Source: Saprospiraceae bacterium
Lineage (GTDB): Bacteria; Bacteroidota; Bacteroidia; Chitinophagales; Saprospiraceae
Length of the DNA stretch: 12,132 bases
Assembly: GCA_014379065.1 (NCBI GenBank)
Contig: JACMMM010000818.1
Location: 1 to 12,132 of the forward strand
Direction: 5' to 3'
The notes under the pieces were generated by a model that was not told where the DNA came from, did not search any database, and saw only the letters and a list, made by a program, of their open reading frames with translations. The translations under genes and the position numbers were made by a program. Of this stretch, positions 1 to 6,597 are shown piece by piece (position 1 is the first letter of the stretch; every line of letters begins with the position of its first letter).

Positions 1-1394
1 CTCACATTTCGTATGCCATTGGGAAACAGCGGCACATTAAGCTCTATTAATTCTCCACGCTGAAAATGTATGAAGGTCTCAAAATCCTGGTAACCAGTTT
101 TAGTCACGGTGACTTTGTAATAACCCTCGGCTTGTTGCCCGGTTTTGTAAAGCCCATTTATCGAACTCAATTCCTGTAGCAACGGATTGCTCCCCACGAC
201 TTGAACCTGCGCATTTTGGAGCGGTAAACCAGTAAGGGCGTCCGTAATTATTCCTTCTAAATAACAAGCGCGAACATAGTTTGGGGTCAAAATCCAAAGT
301 TCACCTGCTCCCCCTCCTGCATCAATGTTAGATGCTATGATGGTGCCGCTAGAAAAGTTGTGGTAAACACCCCAGCAGCCTGAACTCCCGCCGCCTTGCC
401 CCTGTGGATAGGTGTCGAAATTGCCCACCTGAACAAGGTTATCGGGACGTGTGATGTCCACAATCGTAAAACCATCTTTGTACCAGGAGGTAACAGCCCA
501 ATTGCCCCGGACGTAGGTGTTGTGCACCATGCTGCTGGAGCCGGGGTTGCTCTGAATCTTATCCAAAAATTTGATGTCGGTCGGATCGCTCACATCCCAA
601 GATGAAAGGAAGGAGTTGTTTACCTCATCGGTGGCGAGGATGGTGCGGCGGTCATCTGTGATCCAGGTATTGTGGACAAAAGCGCCCGGCGTAGTTTGTG
701 TATTGATGAGCTCGGGAGCAGATTTGTCAGCCATGTTCACGATGGCATATTGTCCGTCGTAAATATGGCAACTGTACATGGTATCATTGTCCACATAGCC
801 ATCATGTATGTAACCCAATTGATCGAATTTGCCGACATACACGGGATTGTAGGGATCGGCTTTCAGGTCGAAAATCTTGGCCCCGCCGCCAAATAGATTA
901 CCCCCCCAAGCGTAAAGGAAACCCTTGGTCTCGTCAATGTGCAACGCATGTATGGCATTTAGCTGCCCAAGGATCGCGCCGTCGCCGGTATAAAAATGGC
1001 TTTGAAGCGTAGGGGATGGAAGGTCTGTCAAGTCCACCACTTGTATGCCTTGGCCGCCTTCAGAGGTGATGTAAGCGTAGTGCTTGTATGTTTTTATCTC
1101 TTTCCATAGGTTATTAGGCCCAGAAATCTGTATGATCTGCTGGGCTGCGTCAGGATTTGTGATGTCCACAATGATTAATCCTTTTGCTCCTCCTACCAAT
1201 GCATATTCCCTGCCCCGAGACTCGTAGCCCCATACGTTTGCCAGCGTCTGCCCAGGGAAGGAGATTTTAGAACGGAAGGTATTGTTCAGGTTTTGGGAGA
1301 AGAGTGATAAGGTTGCCAACACGGTCAAAGTGACCAAGGCGACTCCCGCCTTCGCACTTCGTGCTATGGCGGATAAACAGGAGCGGAATTGCAT
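1..1394 (-). CDS. Secreted choice-of-anchor B family (LVIVD-repeat) protein, C-terminus beyond window
   Basis: Open without interruption from an ATG at 1394 to the window edge: 464 residues are seen and no stop is reached. Residues 1-34 form a signal peptide (MQFRSCL..., basic n-region, then AGVALVTLTVLATLSLFS), so the protein is exported. Residues about 50-365 carry a propeller-like array typical of choice-of-anchor B proteins: VWGYES and GREYALVGG, LIIVDITNP, HYAYITSEGG, IQVVDLTDL, NAIHALHIDE, HDGYVDNDTMYSCHIYDG, FVHNTW, SSWDVSDP, SSMVHNTYV and FTIVDITRPD. From about residue 376 a carboxypeptidase-regulatory-like beta-sandwich begins (LEGIITDALTGLPLQNAQV, then GYYKVTVTKTGYQDF). Members of this family end in varied C-terminal anchors, in Bacteroidota often a type IX sorting domain; here that part is outside the window. 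The precise role is unknown; a cell-surface or secreted structural or binding protein is likely. The next gene upstream on the same strand ends 143 bp away, so co-transcription is uncertain. Confidence 0.88.
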   Translation of the reverse strand, partial: MQFRSCLSAIARSAKAGVALVTLTVLATLSLFSQNLNNTFRSKISFPGQTLANVWGYESRGREYALVGGAKGLIIVDITNPDAAQQIIQISGPNNLWKEIKTYKHYAYITSEGGQGIQVVDLTDLPSPTLQSHFYTGDGAILGQLNAIHALHIDETKGFLYAWGGNLFGGGAKIFDLKADPYNPVYVGKFDQLGYIHDGYVDNDTMYSCHIYDGQYAIVNMADKSAPELINTQTTPGAFVHNTWITDDRRTILATDEVNNSFLSSWDVSDPTDIKFLDKIQSNPGSSSMVHNTYVRGNWAVTSWYKDGFTIVDITRPDNLVQVGNFDTYPQGQGGGSSGCWGVYHNFSSGTIIASNIDAGGGAGELWILTPNYVRACYLEGIITDALTGLPLQNAQVQVVGSNPLLQELSSINGLYKTGQQAEGYYKVTVTKTGYQDFETFIHFQRGELIELNVPLFPNGIRNV

Positions 1395-1431
1395 TTTTGG
1401 AAAAATTTTGCGCGAATGTACAATGAATGTC

Positions 1432-1459
1432 TTGCCAAATTTCAGATGGATTTTGGCAA
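1432..1459. other. Short inverted repeat in the leader of the choice-of-anchor B gene
   Basis: The arms TTGCCAAA (1432-1439) and TTTGGCAA (1452-1459) are perfectly complementary, with a 12-base spacer. The element lies 38 bp upstream of the start codon at 1394, in the 143-bp gap after the thioredoxin gene. It could be an operator half-site pair or chance; no T-run makes it a terminator. No convincing Bacteroidota promoter (TTTG plus TAnnTTTG) was found around it. Confidence 0.25.
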
Positions 1460-1537
1460 AACCCAACTTTCGACAAATGAATAATTCCAGTTACAACACT
1501 CAAACCCAAGGGTATGTTTGTGCCTAGCTAAAACGCA

Positions 1538-2878
1538 TCATTTTCGCTTAGCCAATTCTCCATCTAAGTAGTCTTCTAGGTTGCCTCTTGACAAGACTCG
1601 ACTTACCACTTTCCGGTTTTTATCCAATAGCATCAAGGTGGGAGTGCTGGGCGCTGGATACTGGCGGCCTATTGCGGCGCGTTGCTCTTTCGGAATAAAT
1701 ACGTTGACCCAAGGGGTAGGCTGGCCTTGTAAAAAGCCCCGCCAGGTCTCCTCATTTTTATCTGTGGAAAGCGCGTACACTTCCAGTCCAAGGGGGTGGT
1801 ATTTTTTGTAAATCTCTAAAAGAATGGGCTCAAATTCCTTGCAATGGGAACAACTGCTTTTCCAAAACAAGAGCATTGTCAACTGATTTTGGGCGCATAC
1901 GGCACCTAAATTCACCACTTGGCCCTTCAGGTTCACGAAATTGAGATCAGGGGCCAAGTTGCCAGGAGCACAAGTTTTCAAGGCAACCAATAGATTTTGG
2001 ATATAGTCTGGCATGGGGTCATCGTCCGGGCAATCTGGCGTGTACCATTTGAGCAGGTAGCTTAAGGAAGGGTCGCTTTTATTGTCCAGCATTTTGTCTA
2101 GCAAATAGCGAAAAAGATAGCCGTCCACTGCTTCGTTGCCATTTCGACGCGCCATAATGCCGTCAATAAAGGCATTGTTGCCCTTTTCGTTGTGCTCAAA
2201 GTAGTCGTAATATTGGTTCAATGCCTTTGTAAAAGCATTATGGTGAAGGATGTTTTCATGTTCAAAAGGGACTTTTGCCAGCGCATAGGCTTTTGCGAAT
2301 TCATTGGCGGTCATTTTTTCTATAGCGACATTCTTTCCAAAATCTTCCTTTCGAGGCTCAAATAGGAGCAGGGCGATATCACCCAACAGTGTTTTGCGGT
2401 AACGCGCAACGATATCAAGGCAGCGGCGATTCAATTCTTTCAAAGCGGGGTCGAGGGGCTCGGATTGTCTGGCTTGGCGAGAAGCCGTCATCAACTCGAA
2501 ATAAATTTCGTTGGCTTTCGAGCCGACCGTGGGTGCCGGACCGCCATCCATTTTGCCATTGTCAAGCGCAAATTTCAAAGAGCTTTCGGCCATTGCAGAA
2601 TCAGGGATAATGAAATCAGACCAGATCGTGCTTTCTCCAAACATGCGAAGGCGATACTGGCCAGGCGTGGCCATGGGCAAAGTCACGTCAAATGTATTGT
2701 CAGCATTGATACTGGCGTTGATTGTTGGTTGCCAATAATTGTCGCTCCAAAACTCAACGGACATCATGAGCACTCCTTTGCCTAGGCTGTTGATAACGGT
2801 GCCATGTAGCCTGACTTGAGCTGGGAGCATTGAATTAGATAGGGCCAAAATGAAGGCTAGGAAAGCAGTTTTATTCAT
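1538..2878 (-). CDS. Periplasmic TlpA-like thiol-disulfide oxidoreductase with DUF4369/DUF5106-like N-terminus
   Basis: A 446-residue protein. The start is the ATG at 2878 because it opens directly into a signal peptide (MNKTAFLAFILALSNSMLPAQ, no lipobox Cys). The frame runs 35 codons further upstream to an ATG at 2983, but that extension is charged and would overlap the divergent fucosidase start. Residues about 20-100 form a beta-rich domain like DUF4369. Residues about 115-305 are helical and resemble the DUF5106 spacer often paired with thioredoxins in Bacteroidota. Residues about 310-446 are a thioredoxin fold: APDLNFVNLKGQVV, then FWKSSCSHCKEFEP with the redox pair C343/C346 (CSHC), then YALSTDK, then APSTPTLMLLD with the cis-proline near P413. 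Expected to reduce or exchange disulfides of exported proteins; the partner is unknown. The domain names rest on recognition of pattern, most securely the thioredoxin part. Confidence 0.9.
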   Translation of the reverse strand: MNKTAFLAFILALSNSMLPAQVRLHGTVINSLGKGVLMMSVEFWSDNYWQPTINASINADNTFDVTLPMATPGQYRLRMFGESTIWSDFIIPDSAMAESSLKFALDNGKMDGGPAPTVGSKANEIYFELMTASRQARQSEPLDPALKELNRRCLDIVARYRKTLLGDIALLLFEPRKEDFGKNVAIEKMTANEFAKAYALAKVPFEHENILHHNAFTKALNQYYDYFEHNEKGNNAFIDGIMARRNGNEAVDGYLFRYLLDKMLDNKSDPSLSYLLKWYTPDCPDDDPMPDYIQNLLVALKTCAPGNLAPDLNFVNLKGQVVNLGAVCAQNQLTMLLFWKSSCSHCKEFEPILLEIYKKYHPLGLEVYALSTDKNEETWRGFLQGQPTPWVNVFIPKEQRAAIGRQYPAPSTPTLMLLDKNRKVVSRVLSRGNLEDYLDGELAKRK

Positions 2879-2906
2879 TTTATTTGCACAATAATTGTTT
2901 TGAAAA
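2879..2906. promoter_or_regulatory. 28-bp divergent start-to-start gap
   Basis: This is the only sequence between the ATG of the thioredoxin gene (minus strand) and the ATG of the fucosidase (plus strand). It is AT-rich and has no Shine-Dalgarno-like GGAGG for either gene, as is common in Bacteroidota. A gap this short cannot hold two full promoters with leaders, so at least one promoter must reach into the opposite gene, or one real start lies further in. No clear promoter consensus could be assigned. Confidence 0.35.
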
Positions 2907-4352
2907 ATGGCATCAATAGTACGACCAGTTAAACGCAGCCTCCTGTCCGTTGCCTTTATTTTGATTTTCTTAACGTCCAGCACATTCGCGCAGAAATCGA
3001 AGCTGCCGCGCCCAACAGCGGCACAATTGGCTTGGCACGATACGGAGTTCTACCTTTTTTTTCATTTTGGCCCCAATACTTTCAGCGACCTTGAATGGGG
3101 CCATGGCACAGAACCAGAAGATCTTTTCAGCCCCACCGATCTTGATTGCGACCAATGGTGTCGCATTGCCAAACAAGCAGGCGCAAAGGGCGTGATCATT
3201 ACCGCTAAACACCACGACGGTTTTTGCCTTTGGCCCTCCAAATATTCCACACACACCGTTAGAGAAAGCAAGTGGCGCAACGGGAAAGGGGATGTGCTGC
3301 GGGAACTCTCGGATGCCGCTCGCCGCCATGGACTAAAACTCGGTTTTTACCTCAGCCCCTGGGATCGCAACCATCCTCAATATGGTACGCCTGAGTACAA
3401 TGATGTGTACGCCAACACCTTGACCGAACTACTCAGCAGCTACGGGGATCTTTTTGAAATCTGGTGGGACGGCGCCAATGGAGAAGGGCCGAATGGCAAA
3501 AGGCAGGTCTACGATTTTCATCGCTTTGAGAAAATAGCCGCCCAACTCCAACCCAATGCCGTGATTTTCAGTGATATAGGTCCAGGCTGCCGGTGGGCTG
3601 GCAATGAGCAAGGTCTAATCCTGACGGAAACGAACTGGTGTACTTTAGATACGGCCGGTTTTCAGCGCGGCGCTGGCGGCCCACCTCAAGACACGCTCAA
3701 CCAAGGCAATTGCAATGGTGCGCATTGGATTCCCGCAGAGTGCGACGTGAGCATAAGGCCCGGTTGGTTTTACCATGCCACGGAAGATGAAAAGGTGAAA
3801 ACCCCAGACCAACTTTTTGATATTTACCTTCATTCGGTTGGACGCGGAGCCAATCTCATACTTAATGTCCCGCCTGACCGTCGTGGTCATATTAGCGAAC
3901 AGGATTCGGCTTCGTTGGCGGCGTTTGGAAAGAAATTAAGAGAAGGATTTGACCATAATTTGTTGCACGGTAGAAAACGGGAATTGGTATTTAGGATTTG
4001 CCTTTTCACACCTCGGCGAGTGGTGGGCGAGGTAAATGATGGCGACAGAAACACATTCGAAACGGTTCAATTTGACAGAATGGGCGGCCCGGTTGTAAAT
4101 TTTGATTTGCGTCGCAAAAAACGTTTCAACGCAGTGGTTTTGCGCGAAAATATTGCAGCGGGGCAGCGTGTGCAGTCGTTCAAAATAGAAATCAAGAAAG
4201 GAAAAACCTGGCGCGAAATTGCCCGCTCCAGTACCATTGGAGCGCGGAAAATCATTACGTTTCCCACGGTAAAATCTCGCAGATTGAGGATTGCAATACT
4301 GGAAGCCAAGGACATTCCCATGTTGAGTGAAGTTGAACTTTACAAACTTTGA
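2907..4352 (+). CDS. Secreted alpha-L-fucosidase, glycoside hydrolase family 29
   Basis: A 481-residue exported enzyme expected to release terminal alpha-L-fucose from glycans. Residues 1-29 are a signal peptide (MASIVRPVKRSLLSVAFILI..., cleavage near STFAQ). The GH29 barrel covers about 38-350: WHDTEFYLFFHFGPNTFS (43-60), EWGHGTEPEDLFSP, the substrate-binding-type motif TAKHHDGFCLWPSKYS (99-114), KLGFYLSPWDR, and EIWWDGANG, in which D188 is the likely nucleophile. The later segment WIPAECDVSIRPGWFYH (274-290) holds E278, a candidate acid/base by analogy with GH29-B enzymes, followed by GRGANLILNVPPDRRG. Residues about 370-481 form a discoidin-like beta-domain (NDGDRNTFET, VVNFDLRRKKRFNAVVLRENI, LSEVELYKL), common at the end of GH29-B enzymes. 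Its stop is 5 bp from the stop of fmt on the other strand. No SusC/SusD, sulfatase or other glycosidase is nearby, so it does not look like part of a polysaccharide locus within this window. Confidence 0.94.
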   Translation: MASIVRPVKRSLLSVAFILIFLTSSTFAQKSKLPRPTAAQLAWHDTEFYLFFHFGPNTFSDLEWGHGTEPEDLFSPTDLDCDQWCRIAKQAGAKGVIITAKHHDGFCLWPSKYSTHTVRESKWRNGKGDVLRELSDAARRHGLKLGFYLSPWDRNHPQYGTPEYNDVYANTLTELLSSYGDLFEIWWDGANGEGPNGKRQVYDFHRFEKIAAQLQPNAVIFSDIGPGCRWAGNEQGLILTETNWCTLDTAGFQRGAGGPPQDTLNQGNCNGAHWIPAECDVSIRPGWFYHATEDEKVKTPDQLFDIYLHSVGRGANLILNVPPDRRGHISEQDSASLAAFGKKLREGFDHNLLHGRKRELVFRICLFTPRRVVGEVNDGDRNTFETVQFDRMGGPVVNFDLRRKKRFNAVVLRENIAAGQRVQSFKIEIKKGKTWREIARSSTIGARKIITFPTVKSRRLRIAILEAKDIPMLSEVELYKL

Positions 4353-4357
4353 ACCAA

Positions 4358-5302
4358 TCAGCCGTTGATTTTATGCCCATTCAAAAAGTCCTTCACCGAC
4401 ATCCGCCTTTTCCCTTCCATCTGTAATTCCAAAACAGAAACAAATCCGTCCAAGCTGCTGATAATCAAGTAATTTTTGCCATCAGAAACAAAGGTGCCTG
4501 GCGTTGGATGTCCAGTGTCCAATGTCCAATGTCCTATATCCAACGTCCAACGACCAACGTCCAAGGTCGTCCGAAGGACCTTCAGCGTTTTACCTTCCAA
4601 AGTCGTCCAGGCGCCTGGGAAGGGACTGAGACCGCGAACAAAATTGTGAACCTGAATAGACGACAGATCAAAATTAATACGGCAAGTTTCGGCAAATATT
4701 TTGGGAGCATGGGTGGCTTCTATATCGGCTTGGGGCATTGGTTTGATATCTCCGCGTTCGATGGTTTGTACGGATTTCAGGATGAGTTTTGCTCCAATTT
4801 GCATCATTCTATCGTGCAGTTCCCCCGCAGTTTCGTCAGGGCCAATCGGCACTTTTTCCTGAAAAAGCAGGTCGCCAGTGTCAATTTCATGTTTCAGCAG
4901 AAAAGTCGTCACGCCAGTTTCCGTTTCGCCATTGATGATTGCCCAATTGATCGGCGCTGCGCCCCGGTACTTGGGCAACAGCGAACCATGAAGGTTCATA
5001 GTGCCCAAGGGGGGCATGGCCCACACAGCTTCGGGGAGCATCCTAAACGCGACCACAATTTGCAAGTCGGCTTTAAATGCGTGGAGTTCTTCCAAAAATG
5101 CAGGATTTTTCAGTTTTTCAGGTTGCAAAATCTTCAAACCCTTGGCCGCTGCAAATTGCTTGACTGCCGATTGCTGAAGGCCTTGCCGCCCGCCCGGTTT
5201 GTCGGGCGCGGTGACAACTGCTACTATTTCGTAGCCGTTTTCTAACAAGATTTCCAACGAGGGCACGGCAAACTCCGGGGTGCCCATGAATATGATGCGC
5301 AT
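4358..5302 (-). CDS. fmt: Methionyl-tRNA formyltransferase
   Basis: A 314-residue cytoplasmic enzyme that transfers a formyl group from 10-formyl-THF to initiator Met-tRNA. The N-terminal formyltransferase domain starts MRIIFMGTPEFAVPSLE and has TAPDKPGGRQ. The folate and catalytic signature is MNLHGSLLPKYRGAAPINW (102-120, with N103 and H105), and D141 lies in HEIDTGDLL. The C-terminal tRNA-binding domain starts near FDLSSIQVHNFVRGLSPFPGAW (211-232) and ends LELQMEGKRRMSVKDFLNG. The start at 5302 is the canonical family start. Oddity: residues about 247-265 (LDVGRW, TLDIGHW, TLDTGH) are encoded by a 7-bp tandem repeat inserted in the C-terminal domain between KTLKVLR and GTFVSDGKNYL, where other Fmt proteins have a short variable loop. 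The frame is intact and all catalytic residues are kept, so the enzyme should be active. A palindromic repeat lies 15 bp upstream of the start. Confidence 0.96.
   Translation of the reverse strand: MRIIFMGTPEFAVPSLEILLENGYEIVAVVTAPDKPGGRQGLQQSAVKQFAAAKGLKILQPEKLKNPAFLEELHAFKADLQIVVAFRMLPEAVWAMPPLGTMNLHGSLLPKYRGAAPINWAIINGETETGVTTFLLKHEIDTGDLLFQEKVPIGPDETAGELHDRMMQIGAKLILKSVQTIERGDIKPMPQADIEATHAPKIFAETCRINFDLSSIQVHNFVRGLSPFPGAWTTLEGKTLKVLRTTLDVGRWTLDIGHWTLDTGHPTPGTFVSDGKNYLIISSLDGFVSVLELQMEGKRRMSVKDFLNGHKING
4509..4564 (-). repeat. Heptanucleotide tandem repeat inside fmt
   Basis: Eight contiguous 7-bp units fill these 56 bases. On the coding (minus) strand they read TTGGACG, TTGGTCG, TTGGACG, TTGGATA, TAGGACA, TTGGACA, TTGGACA and CTGGACA. 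Three units make 21 bases, so the protein repeats every seven residues (TLDVGRW, TLDIGHW, TLDTGHP). Further degenerate copies may continue on both sides, for example a reverse-oriented word at 4502-4508. The unit shares its TTGG core with the arrays at 5315-5375 and 12027-12116. Confidence 0.9.
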
Positions 5303-5314
5303 AATGCTTAGTGA

Positions 5315-5375
5315 TTGGTTTATTGGTGATTGGTTTATTGGTCACGAATCACCAATAAACCAATCACCAATAAAC
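5315..5375. repeat. TTGG-word array folded into a perfect 25-bp inverted repeat, upstream of fmt
   Basis: The plus strand reads TTGGTTTA, TTGGTGA, TTGGTTTA and TTGGTCA, then the same words in reverse complement. The arms 5318-5342 and 5351-5375 match at 25 of 25 positions around an 8-base loop. The proximal arm begins 15 bp upstream of the fmt ATG (5302). If transcribed with fmt, the RNA would form a very stable hairpin just before the start. There is no U-run on either side, so it is not a typical terminator. Same word family as 12027-12116. Confidence 0.9.
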
Positions 5376-5566
5376 ATCTATTTTCGCCAAACGAAATTGA
5401 TGAGCGAGAATTAGGCCCAGGTGGGCATTTTGTATTCAATCTTCCACCGGGCCATTATCGTGTGCTTGTGTACAAGGACACCTTTTTTGAAAAGAACGAC
5501 ACCCTAAAACTTGGCAAAGAAAAGGTTTTCCTCAAAATGGAACTGCGCCGCCACCCCGAATCGTAG
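5376..5566 (+). pseudogene. Orphan coding remnant, beta-sandwich-like C-terminus
   Basis: An open frame of about 62 residues up to a TAG stop, with protein-like composition: LFSPNEIDEREL, then GGHFVFNLPPGHYRVLVYKD, then KLGKEKVFLKMELRRH. The alternation and the PPGHYRVLVY motif resemble the last strands of a carboxypeptidase-regulatory or prealbumin-like domain. No ATG, GTG or TTG opens it sensibly. The only upstream in-frame start is a TTG at 5330 inside the palindromic repeat, with an in-frame TGA just before it. I therefore read it as the 3' end of a gene that lost its front where the repeat now stands. A very small real gene using a rare start cannot be excluded. No function is assigned. 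Confidence 0.4.
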
Positions 5567-5597
5567 CAAATTAGTGAAAATGAAGCATTGGAGCGTA

Positions 5598-5762
5598 GGT
5601 TGAGTTAGTTTAGAATGTTGAGGGGTTGATGAGGGGTTGAGATGTTGAGATTGTTGAGAAGGCCCACTCTATTATCTAAATCCCTCAACATCTCACAATA
5701 TTCTCAACTAACTCAACTAAATCAACCCCTCAACCCCTCAACCCCTCAACATTCTAAACTAC
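5598..5762. repeat. TTGAG/CTCAA word array with long inverted repeat, upstream of the alpha/beta hydrolase
   Basis: The left half is built of GTTGAG and GGGGTTGA words, the right half of TCAAC words including three exact copies of TCAACCCC (5722-5745). The outer arms 5606-5629 and 5738-5761 are perfect inverted copies, 24 of 24. Inner words such as GAGATGTTGAG recur inverted around 5683-5693, so the whole block can fold into one long imperfect hairpin. The distal arm ends 6 bp before the hydrolase ATG. Positions 5595-5662 have no C and 5663-5769 have no G on the plus strand. The rest of the 201-bp gap (5567-5597) shows nothing notable. Confidence 0.88.
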
Positions 5763-5767
5763 CCATA

Positions 5768-6589
5768 ATGAAGGAACTACACTGGGAAAACGCCGAAGGC
5801 CTCAACCTTTTTGCTGCACATTGGCCCGTCGAAAGCCCTCGTGCCGTCATTGCGCTGGTACACGGTCAGGGCGAGCATATTGGACGATATGGTCATTTGG
5901 CAGCGTGGTTTAATCACCGTGGAATCGCGGTAATGGGCTTCGATCATCAAGGCTATGGACGAAGTGAGGGCAAGCGCGGCCATGCCAAAAATTTCGAGGT
6001 GCTGCTCGATGACATCGGCTTATTGTTGGAGAAAACACGCCAAATGTACCCCGATACCCCGCTTTTCCTCTATGGCCACAGCATGGGCGGCGGACTCGTT
6101 CTGAATTATGTGACACATCGAACGCCTGAATTAGCAGGGCTTATTGCTACCGCGCCTTGGATTCGCTTGGCTTTTGAAGCACCTGCATTCAAGGTGGTAG
6201 CAGGAAGAATTCTGAAGCGGTTTATGCCAACCTTGAGCTTGCCAACGGGCTTGGCAGCGCATTTCATTTCACAGGATGAAACCGTGGTAAAGGCTTACAA
6301 GGCCGACCCATTCGTACATGACAAGCTCAGCGCAGCAGCTGGTATTGCATTGCTGGAAGGGGCAAAATGGCTGAATAACTGGGCGGGGGACTTCAAAATA
6401 CCGGTACTGTTACAACATGGCGGAGACGACAAGCTCACTTCGGCAGCTGCCACCCGTAGGTTTTTTGAACGGGTAAAAGGCGACGTGACCCACCGGGAAT
6501 GGTCGGGACTCTACCATGAGATTCACAATGAAAAGCAACAAGAGGAGGTGTTTGATTACACCCTCCAATGGATGGAAAGCAAGTTGTAA
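5768..6589 (+). CDS. Alpha/beta hydrolase, monoacylglycerol lipase/lysophospholipase type (serine hydrolase, Hydrolase_4)
   Basis: A 273-residue protein without signal peptide, so probably cytoplasmic. The start is the ATG at 5768 (MKELHWENAEGLNLFAAHWP), which matches the usual family N-terminus. The frame stays open 42 codons upstream, but that part is only translated CTCAA repeat (LSKSLNISQYSQLTQLNQ). Diagnostic motifs: oxyanion-type VHGQGEHIGRYGHLA (31-45), FDHQGYGRSEGKRGH (58-72), nucleophile elbow YGHSMGGG with S105, acid LLQHGGDDKLT with D221 likely (D220 adjacent), and base SGLYHEIHNE with H250. All three triad residues are present. The likely reaction is hydrolysis of monoacylglycerol or lysophospholipid esters; the substrate is not fixed by sequence. 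It converges on the TolB-like gene with 8 bp between stops. Its leader is the repeat-rich G-free tract described separately. Confidence 0.93.
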   Translation: MKELHWENAEGLNLFAAHWPVESPRAVIALVHGQGEHIGRYGHLAAWFNHRGIAVMGFDHQGYGRSEGKRGHAKNFEVLLDDIGLLLEKTRQMYPDTPLFLYGHSMGGGLVLNYVTHRTPELAGLIATAPWIRLAFEAPAFKVVAGRILKRFMPTLSLPTGLAAHFISQDETVVKAYKADPFVHDKLSAAAGIALLEGAKWLNNWAGDFKIPVLLQHGGDDKLTSAAATRRFFERVKGDVTHREWSGLYHEIHNEKQQEEVFDYTLQWMESKL

Positions 6590-6597
6590 AATGTCCT

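Noticed and set aside
1267..1509. An 80-codon minus-strand frame starting MGLSVVTGIIHLSK
   Set aside because: It overlaps, in another frame, the signal peptide of the choice-of-anchor B gene, whose own frame is intact and family-like.
2879..2983. N-terminal extension of the TlpA-like protein to the ATG at 2983
   Set aside because: It overlaps the fucosidase start and would bury the signal peptide behind 35 mostly polar residues.
4508..5245. A 245-codon open frame on the plus strand, opposite fmt
   Set aside because: It is fully antisense to a clear fmt gene. Its peptide is rich in Cys, His and Phe with no recognisable domain, and its front is a translation of the heptamer repeat.
5642..5767. 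N-terminal extension of the alpha/beta hydrolase to the ATG at 5642
   Set aside because: The 42 added residues are translated CTCAA repeat words; the family N-terminus begins at 5768.
2907..6589. A polysaccharide-utilisation or lipid-degradation cluster formed by the fucosidase and lipase
   Set aside because: The two are separated by fmt on the other strand and by repeat arrays, and there is no SusC/SusD, transporter or regulator in the window.
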